Source of the DNA: Chlorobiota bacterium
GTDB taxonomy: Bacteria; Bacteroidota; Bacteroidia; Bacteroidales; JAADGE01
NCBI GenBank assembly: GCA_030592825.1
Contig: JAUVIG010000100.1
Location: 1-10,345 of the forward strand
Length of the DNA: 10,345 nt
Reading direction: 5' to 3'
Position numbers and translations under genes: made by a program
The notes under the pieces: model-generated
The model's input: only the letters and a program-made list of their open reading frames with translations
Database searches by the model: none
What the model was told of the DNA's origin: nothing
In this document: positions 1 through 5,120 of the stretch, one piece after another
How the letters are laid out: every line of letters starts with the position of its first letter
Numbering within the stretch: position 1 is the first letter of the stretch

Positions 1-1083
1 ATGAAATACGTAGATGAATTCAGGGATTTTAAAACTGTTGAAAATCTTGCAAAAAAGATTAATTCAGCAGTTACAAAGGAATGGATAATTATGGAAATAT
101 GCGGCGGGCAAACGCACTCCATAATGAAATACGGTTTACACGAACTCTTGCCCGAAAAGATAACTTTAGTTCACGGCCCCGGATGCCCTGTTTGTGTTAC
201 ACCTTTGGAAGTAATTGATAAAGCACATAATATTGCAAGCCGTAAAGATGTAATTTTTGCATCATTCGGAGATATGTTAAGGGTTCCGGGTTCAAAAACT
301 GATCTTTTTAAAGTAAAAGCTGAAGGCGGAGATATAAGAATTGTTTATTCTCCTTTGGATGCCGTAAAAATCGCTGAAGAAAATCCAGATAAAAAAGTCG
401 TATTCTTTGCTGTAGGATTTGAAACAACAGCTCCTGCTAATGCAATGTCTGTTTCTGCAGCAAAAAGCAGGAAATTGAATAATTATTCAATTTTAAGTTC
501 TCATGTTTTAGTCCCTCCGGCTATGCATGCGATTTTATCTTCACCAAAAAATTTAATCCAAGGCTTTCTCGCTGCAGGTCACGTTTGTACTGTAATGGGT
601 TATGAAGATTATATTCCTGTTGCTGAACAATATAAAGCACCGATAGTAGTTACAGGATTTGAGCCTGTTGATATTTTAAAAGGAATTTTAGCAACTGTAA
701 AACAATTAGAAAATAATCAATATTTTGTTGAAAACGAATATAAAAGATTAGTAAAAAAAGAAGGAAATACAGCCGCAAAAAAAGCAATGTTTGAAGTTTT
801 TGAAATTACTGACAGAAATTGGAGAGGTATAGGAGAAATACCCTTAAGCGGATTAAAAGTTAAAAAAGAATACGAAACATTTGATGCTGATAAGATATTT
901 AAATTAGAAGATTACAAGAAAGATGAACCAAAAGTTTGTATTGCAGGTGAGATTATGCAAGGATTAAAAAAACCTTACCAATGTCCGGCTTTCGGAAAAG
1001 AATGTAATCCGGAGAATCCTCTTGGAGCACCGATGGTATCATCAGAAGGTGCATGCTCGGCTTATTTCAGATATAAGAAGTAA
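1..1083 (+). CDS. hypD: [NiFe]-hydrogenase maturation protein HypD
   Basis: HypD is the cytoplasmic iron-sulfur scaffold that works with HypC, and receives cyanide made by HypE/HypF, to assemble the Fe(CN)2CO unit of [NiFe] hydrogenases. The 360 residues are near the usual family length. Visible family motifs are MEICGGQTH (31-39, Cys34), HGPGCPVC (58-65, Cys62 and Cys65), GFETTAP (139-145), GHVC (193-196), and a C-terminal cysteine cluster at Cys313, Cys328, Cys335 and Cys352 that fits the 4Fe-4S cluster ligands. All expected key cysteines are present, so it should be functional. The ATG is the first base of the window and the N-terminus MKYVDEFRD aligns with the usual HypD start, so the gene appears complete. 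Its upstream region, where hypC or hypF would commonly sit, is outside the window. The next gene starts 27 nt downstream on the same strand and is probably cotranscribed. Confidence 0.97.
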   Translation: MKYVDEFRDFKTVENLAKKINSAVTKEWIIMEICGGQTHSIMKYGLHELLPEKITLVHGPGCPVCVTPLEVIDKAHNIASRKDVIFASFGDMLRVPGSKTDLFKVKAEGGDIRIVYSPLDAVKIAEENPDKKVVFFAVGFETTAPANAMSVSAAKSRKLNNYSILSSHVLVPPAMHAILSSPKNLIQGFLAAGHVCTVMGYEDYIPVAEQYKAPIVVTGFEPVDILKGILATVKQLENNQYFVENEYKRLVKKEGNTAAKKAMFEVFEITDRNWRGIGEIPLSGLKVKKEYETFDADKIFKLEDYKKDEPKVCIAGEIMQGLKKPYQCPAFGKECNPENPLGAPMVSSEGACSAYFRYKK

Positions 1084-1110
1084 AATATGAAATTAAATAA
1101 TTAAAAGTAT

Positions 1111-1722
1111 ATGTTTATTACATTTTTAATAGGAATTATTGCAAGTGCAACCCACGTTATCACAGGCCCTGATCATTTGGCAGCAGTTACTCCGCTTGCA
1201 ATTGAGAATAAAAAGAAATCTTGGATAATCGGTATTTCTTGGGGAATCGGACACACTGCCGGTTTGTTGTTGATCGGAATTTTATTTTATTTGTTCAGAG
1301 ATTTTATTCCTGTTAAATTAATTTCAGAATACAGTGAAATCATTGTGGGAGTAATTTTGATTGTTATAGGGTTATGGGCTTTTTATAAACTATCAAATAA
1401 GCACTTACACAAACATAAAGAAACTAAAAATGTTTCGGCAGCAATATTAGTAGGATTATTGCACGGATTTGCAGGCATCTATCATATACTGATTGTTTTA
1501 CCTGCATTAGCTTTGTCTTCAGAAACTGATGCTGCATTTTATCTTTTTGGATTTGCCGTAGGGACAATTATTGTCATGGCAGTTTTTGCTTGGTCATTAG
1601 GCTCAATATCTGAAAAAGCTTCTAAACTAAATAAAAATAAATTCCTGACAGGTTTTAGGATATTCGGAGGTTCTGCAGCAGTTATTGTCGGTATAATTTG
1701 GATTATTGTCAGTTTAACATAA
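1111..1722 (+). CDS. Nickel permease-like inner-membrane protein (NicO/UreH type)
   Basis: This 203-residue protein is strongly hydrophobic, with about six predicted membrane helices (roughly 1-15, 37-62, 74-93, 107-133, 142-164, 184-202). Near the N-terminus it has HVITGPDH (15-22), resembling the H-x(4-5)-D-H metal-binding signature of nickel/cobalt permeases and especially the HALGPDH form of UreH-like proteins. GISWGIGHT (41-49) resembles the second conserved motif of the family. A histidine-rich loop HLHKHK (98-103) and GLLHGFAGIYH (115-125) supply further possible metal ligands. The inferred role is nickel (or cobalt) movement across the inner membrane. The position 27 nt after hypD supports nickel supply for hydrogenase maturation. 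No clear Shine-Dalgarno sequence precedes the ATG, which is normal for Bacteroidota. A TauE/SafE- or HupE-like exporter annotation is possible, and substrate and direction are not proven by the sequence. Confidence 0.8.
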   Translation: MFITFLIGIIASATHVITGPDHLAAVTPLAIENKKKSWIIGISWGIGHTAGLLLIGILFYLFRDFIPVKLISEYSEIIVGVILIVIGLWAFYKLSNKHLHKHKETKNVSAAILVGLLHGFAGIYHILIVLPALALSSETDAAFYLFGFAVGTIIVMAVFAWSLGSISEKASKLNKNKFLTGFRIFGGSAAVIVGIIWIIVSLT

Positions 1723-2177
1723 TAGTACTACCACATATTTAGTGGAATATTAATAATTTTAATGAATATGAGATTTTTGTTTAGTGTATAATGTTTAACT
1801 GTTTATTTGCTTATTTGTTTATTAACACATTGGTGTTTATGAGTTTATTTTGCTGAATATGAGCTATAAAAATAGAATATAAATACTTAATTATAAATGT
1901 GATAAATGCTGTATAAATGTCATTTTCTCTAATAATCCGATTAAAATCATAAACAAATAAACAATTATACATTTTTCATACTTTAATATTTACTTTATTA
2001 CACACTAAAATAACAGTAGTGCCAATGTGTGAATGATTGAATGCTTTAATATTTCATTCCGTCATTCTATCATTTTATCATTCTATCATTCTGTCATTTT
2101 TACATTAATGATGCAACCTTTTAATTTTATTATTTGTCTTTTTTTAATAAGTACAATATTCATTTAATTATTTTACC
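1723..2177. other. AT-rich gene-free intergenic region
   Basis: This 455-nt stretch between the permease gene and the next plus-strand gene contains no convincing coding region on either strand. It is very AT-rich. It holds an octamer tandem repeat at about 2053-2108, an imperfect long-range inverted repeat (1780-1792 with 1997-2009, enclosing 1800-1809 with 1954-1963), and a further 9-bp inverted pair (1825-1833 with 2022-2030). I found no strong Rho-independent terminator directly after the permease stop; the CCAC/GTGG hairpin at 1731-1745 has only a four-pair stem. The promoter of the downstream gene should lie in the last 100 nt, but I cannot place it with confidence. Confidence 0.75.
2053..2108. 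repeat. Degenerate 8-bp tandem repeat, consensus RTCATTYT
   Basis: About seven back-to-back octamers are visible: TTCATTCC, GTCATTCT, ATCATTTT, ATCATTCT, ATCATTCT, GTCATTTT, TACATTAA. The core CATT recurs every 8 nt. The tract ends about 70 nt before the start codon of the secreted protein gene at 2178, so it lies in that gene's likely promoter region or leader. Confidence 0.8.
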
Positions 2178-3278
2178 ATGAAATATACATTTTTCTTCTT
2201 TTTAGGTTTTTTACTTTTAATAATTTCGGAAATTTCTTTTTCACAAGCAATTATAATTGATCATAATTGTTCAAAACTTGACCCTATTCCTGCTGATGCA
2301 ATTCAAGATGCAAAAGATAATCTGCATATTGCATACGGACATACTTCTCACGGAAGTCAACTTATTACAGGTATGACCGGACTGATAGGACAAACAAATC
2401 TATTTGGTTATAAAGGAGATATTTATGAATGGAATGAAGGCGGAACAGGCGGAGCTCTTGACATTGATGATTATTTCGGTTCAGGTGATCTTGGCCATAA
2501 CGGAGACACAACTTGGGCACCTCCTACAAGAACTTATCTCGCAAGCCATACCGATGTAAACGTAGTTATTTATTCATGGTGCGGCGGTTGTTCCGATAAT
2601 ACTTATGACGGTATTCAAACATATCTTGATAAAATGAATGAACTTGAACAAGATTATCCTGATGTTCAATTTGTTTATATGACAGGGCATACAGATATTT
2701 GGCATGATGCTGTTTTAAAAGCTAACAATCAACATATTCGGGACTATTGCACAGATAATAATAAAATTTTATATGATTTTGGTGATATTGAAAGCTATGA
2801 TCCTGACGATACTTATTTTGAATTTGTAAATGACAATTGTAATTATTATGATGACGAAACAGGATCAAATCTGCTCGGCAATTGGGCAACAGAATGGCAA
2901 AATTCACATACCGAAGGAATTGATTGGTATGATTGTTCTGCTTCTCATTCACAACCTCTAAACGGAAATTTGAAAGCCTATGCTGCTTGGTGGTTATGGT
3001 GCAGACTTTCAGGATGGGAAGAAACAAGTGATATTGAAAATCAAAATACATCTATTCGATCAAACCTTGAAATTTATCCTAATCCGGTAAAAAACATTTT
3101 AACAATAAATTCAAAAGAACCAATAAATAATGTTGAAATAATTGATATTACCGGAAAATTACTAAAAACAAATTTGCGTCTTTCCGATAAAAGAAATATT
3201 GATGTTTCCGATTTAAAACCGGGAATTTATTTTATTAAAATAAACAAAATGAAAACATTTAAGTTTATAAAAATATAG
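2178..3278 (+). CDS. Secreted T9SS cargo protein of an uncharacterised Cys/His-rich family
   Basis: The 366-residue product starts with a signal peptide (hydrophobic 4-19, likely cut after FSQA at about 24) and ends in a T9SS type A sorting domain (about 296-366: IYPNPVKNILTI, then DVSDLKPGIYFIKI). It is therefore expected to cross the outer membrane and be released or anchored outside. The central domain (25-280) carries GHTSHGSQ (54-61), SWCGGC (133-138), FVYMTGHTD (165-173), ILYDFGDIESYDPD (197-210), and SHSQPLN followed by AAWWLWCRLSGW (256-280). I recall this set from uncharacterised secreted proteins of environmental bacteria, but no activity is known to me. The Ser/His-rich motifs and alpha/beta pattern are compatible with an SGNH-like hydrolase, which is inference only. 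Seven cysteines in the mature part suggest disulfides or metal binding. The gene appears monocistronic and ends 12 nt before a hairpin. Confidence 0.85.
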   Translation: MKYTFFFFLGFLLLIISEISFSQAIIIDHNCSKLDPIPADAIQDAKDNLHIAYGHTSHGSQLITGMTGLIGQTNLFGYKGDIYEWNEGGTGGALDIDDYFGSGDLGHNGDTTWAPPTRTYLASHTDVNVVIYSWCGGCSDNTYDGIQTYLDKMNELEQDYPDVQFVYMTGHTDIWHDAVLKANNQHIRDYCTDNNKILYDFGDIESYDPDDTYFEFVNDNCNYYDDETGSNLLGNWATEWQNSHTEGIDWYDCSASHSQPLNGNLKAYAAWWLWCRLSGWEETSDIENQNTSIRSNLEIYPNPVKNILTINSKEPINNVEIIDITGKLLKTNLRLSDKRNIDVSDLKPGIYFIKINKMKTFKFIKI

Positions 3279-3290
3279 AACAAAAGCTTA

Positions 3291-3321
3291 TTCAGGGTTT
3301 CACTCAAAGTGAAGCCCTGAA
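3291..3321. terminator. Shared hairpin terminator between converging reading frames
   Basis: TTCAGGGTTTCAC (3291-3303) pairs with GTGAAGCCCTGAA (3309-3321) across a 5-nt loop TCAAA. The stem has 13 pairs including one G-T pair. It lies 12 nt after the stop of the secreted-protein gene and 10 nt from the end of the minus-strand remnant. The flanks are AT-rich (ATTATATTTATTTATT on the right) rather than a pure T-tract, so efficiency is uncertain, but the position fits a bidirectional terminator. Confidence 0.75.
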
Positions 3322-3331
3322 TTATATTTAT

Positions 3332-3673
3332 TTATTCATAATATTCAAAAGCATCAATAATATCAAGATAAACACCGTCAAAACCGGCATTTAATATTTT
3401 CTTCAAATAAGAATTATCATTTCCGAAGATAATATCTTGCCAATCTTTTTCCCAATACCAAACTTTATAATTTCCTTCCCAATCAGGGTTTTCTTTATCT
3501 AACCAATCCGGTTTATCTTTCTCCCTTTCCGAAGCAGAAAAAGAAATATAAGACTTTGCAAAATTCTTTAAATATGAATCATCCATCTTTGAATGAGTTG
3601 AACAATAATCAGTAACAAGAACTTCTACACCGTTTTGCTCTTCAACTTTCAAAAAAGCTAATATATATATACC
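3332..3673 (-). pseudogene. Truncated, rearranged GH114/TM1410-family glycosidase remnant
   Basis: The open frame runs leftwards from 3673, just inside a TGA, to a TAA at 3332. The only plausible start is a TTG at 3652, giving 106 residues with no signal peptide, so this is unlikely to be a normal gene. From the TTG start, residues about 48-104 (PDWLDKENPDWEGNYKVWYW, then GFDGVYLDIIDAFEYY) strongly resemble the catalytic middle of GH114 / MJ1477-TM1410-type putative endo-alpha-1,4-polygalactosaminidases. Full-length members are about 250-300 residues and continue well beyond this point. Residues 8-45 (GVEVLVTDYCST, KSYISFSASERE) look like the C-terminal end of the same family, yet here they precede the middle segment. 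The likely origin is deletion between tandem copies or another rearrangement. An inverted-repeat element borders the broken 5' end. The family call on the middle part is fairly firm; the permutation rests on remembered family order. Confidence 0.7.
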
Positions 3674-3799
3674 TCAAATCCGCAAGTCATCGTATCACTA
3701 TGCTAATAAACAACGTGTTAAATAAAATTTCTATCACTTAAATTAAGAAAGTGATACGATGACTATCAGTTCATTAAATGTAGACCTGCGGATTTAAGG
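3672..3799. mobile_element. 128-bp inverted-repeat element, MITE-like, with ATATA flanks
   Basis: The ends form a 13-bp inverted repeat with one mismatch (CCTCAAATCCGCA at 3672-3684, TGCGGATTTAAGG at 3787-3799). Immediately inside the left end is AGTCATCGTATCACT (3685-3699), whose perfect reverse complement is at 3750-3764, set 22 nt inside the right end. The outer ends are flanked by ATATA on both sides (3667-3671 and 3800-3804), compatible with a 5-bp target duplication, although the left copy sits in a TA-rich run. No coding capacity is visible. It looks like a non-autonomous element or the remnant of an insertion. It lies between the glycosidase remnant and the terminator of the next gene. 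The element family is not recognised. Confidence 0.55.
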
Positions 3800-3805
3800 A
3801 TATAA

Positions 3806-3832
3806 CAAAAAGGGATGGTATTAAGCCATCCC
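3806..3832 (-). terminator. Rho-independent terminator of the 353-residue T9SS protein gene
   Basis: On the minus strand GGGATGG (3832-3826) and CCATCCC (3818-3812) form a seven-pair stem with a G-T pair possible at the loop. It is followed by a run of T residues (A-run at 3807-3811 on the plus strand). It sits about 52 nt after the stop at 3885 in the direction of transcription and should stop transcripts before the inverted-repeat element and the glycosidase remnant. Confidence 0.85.
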
Positions 3833-3884
3833 AAATATATTAAATTTAATTAATTTTATATTTACATTCTAAAAATAAATTTGA

Positions 3885-4946
3885 TTAATATATCAGTACT
3901 TTTTCTGATATTGTTCCCTTATCAGTTTGTAATCTGACGAAATAAATTCCTGTATTTACATTATTATCAAATTGAATTATGCTTGATGTTAGTTCTTTTT
4001 GTTTGTAAATTTCTTGTCCCAATACATTGTAAACATCAATTTGTAAGATTTCAATATCTGAATTTATATTAATTTTAAATCCGTCATTCAAACCGATAAT
4101 ATTTATCTCATTATTTTGCACATTATTAATTCCTGTAAAAGCAGATTGTTCACCGCCGGTAAAATCACCAAATTCAGTAACTGTACCTGTTATTTGATTT
4201 CCGGAAACTTGATTTAGTAATACCCATTCATCTGCATATAATGCTCCGTAAATTTCCGGTTCAGAACCGACAACATCATTATCAACATAATCTAATGTAA
4301 TATCATATTCTTGGTTTGTAATTCCGTTTGCCGAAAGTTGCCAATAACGATTTAAATAATTATCATTACTGCTGTTATTCGGATGTTTTGCATTAATAAC
4401 CAAAATACTGACATTTGCATCAGTAAAATTACCGTCTGTAATATCAATTTCAGCAGGCGTATAATCAGGATTTTCCGTAATATCTCCCACAGGGAAAAAA
4501 TAAGTATCGTTCTCGGGAATATTTCTGATAAAAATACCGTTTGCATCGCTCACAATCATACATTCATTTGAATAATTACCGGATAATATTGCATCACTTC
4601 CGATGGTCAAATTATTTGATTGCAAATTAATTATTCCGTTTTGCATTTCTAATTCAGAAATAATAAATACATCATTTTCTAACAATATACCGATATTGTC
4701 AATATACATATTTAAAATATTTACGGGAACGGTTCCTGAAATATTTTGCTCTTCTGAACCTATAAATTTTATATTACCGTTAAATGTTGAACTTTCAGAA
4801 TCATTATTCAAATCAACTGCATCGGAAAGTATCAAACTCATTGTTTCGGGTACATGAAAAGAAGTGTTCGGTGCTATTGACACCTTCTGCCCCCAAAGAC
4901 TGATATTTATCAACAATATAAAAAAGACTGTTAAGATTTTTTTCAT
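3885..4946 (-). CDS. Secreted beta-rich protein with T9SS sorting domain
   Basis: The product is 353 residues. A signal peptide (MKKILTVFFILLINISLWGQ, cleavage near residue 20) and a C-terminal T9SS type A sorting domain (about 283-353: INIIGLNDGFKINI, IDVYNVLGQEIY, VNTGIYFVRL, ISEKVLIY) mark it as an extracellular or surface protein exported by the type IX system. The middle (about 55-260) is Asn-, Ile- and Asp-rich with short beta-strand-like segments such as LEMQNGIINLQSNNLTIG (99-116). These resemble the parallel-beta or adhesin-like regions of many Bacteroidota cargo proteins. I see no catalytic motif and cannot name a function; adhesion or structure is a guess. The ATG is supported by the immediately following signal peptide. 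The upstream neighbour, the repeat protein, is 174 nt away on the same strand with no clear terminator between, so cotranscription is possible. Confidence 0.85.
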   Translation of the reverse strand: MKKILTVFFILLINISLWGQKVSIAPNTSFHVPETMSLILSDAVDLNNDSESSTFNGNIKFIGSEEQNISGTVPVNILNMYIDNIGILLENDVFIISELEMQNGIINLQSNNLTIGSDAILSGNYSNECMIVSDANGIFIRNIPENDTYFFPVGDITENPDYTPAEIDITDGNFTDANVSILVINAKHPNNSSNDNYLNRYWQLSANGITNQEYDITLDYVDNDVVGSEPEIYGALYADEWVLLNQVSGNQITGTVTEFGDFTGGEQSAFTGINNVQNNEINIIGLNDGFKININSDIEILQIDVYNVLGQEIYKQKELTSSIIQFDNNVNTGIYFVRLQTDKGTISEKVLIY

Positions 4947-5033
4947 AATATTTTCTTTTTGTTTTTTATTTCTGTCTCTGTAATGATTTGAAGTAAGTAA
5001 CTAATTTCTGCATTTTGTTTGTTGTTCCGCAGC

Positions 5034-5062
5034 CAACCTGCAACTTGCAACTTGTAACAAGT
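5034..5062. repeat. Heptamer tandem repeat CAACTTG x3 with adjoining hairpin
   Basis: CAACCTG, CAACTTG and CAACTTG lie head to tail at 5034-5054, and the last copy overlaps a small dyad ACTTG-TAA-CAAGT (5050-5062). The repeat lies in the 174-nt spacer between the two minus-strand exported-protein genes. The hairpin has only five pairs and no T-run on either side, so it is not a convincing terminator. Confidence 0.7.
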
Positions 5063-5120
5063 AAAGACACTTACAACTACATATTGAAAAAACAATTACT
5101 CGAAACATTTCAAACAGAAC

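Noticed and set aside
2133..2164. Bacteroidota-type promoter (TTTG at 2133-2136, TATTCATT at 2157-2164, 20-nt spacing) before the 2178 gene
   Set aside because: The second box matches TAnnTTTG poorly and the region is so AT-rich that such pairs are expected by chance.
2722..3051. Minus-strand open frame of 109 codons inside the T9SS cargo gene
   Set aside because: It is fully antisense to a gene with a signal peptide, conserved motifs and a sorting domain; its translation is low-complexity with no family signature.
3672..3799. Retron-type non-coding RNA, because nested stems with a bulge are present
   Set aside because: There is no reverse transcriptase gene nearby and the symmetric ends with ATATA flanks fit a transposable element better.
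3700..3800. GTTAAAT (3717-3723) within AACAACGTGTTAAAT as an integron attC core site
   Set aside because: No matching RYYYAAC partner at a suitable distance and no L''/L' pairing; the clear inverted repeats around it have a different layout. No integrase or cassette array is visible.
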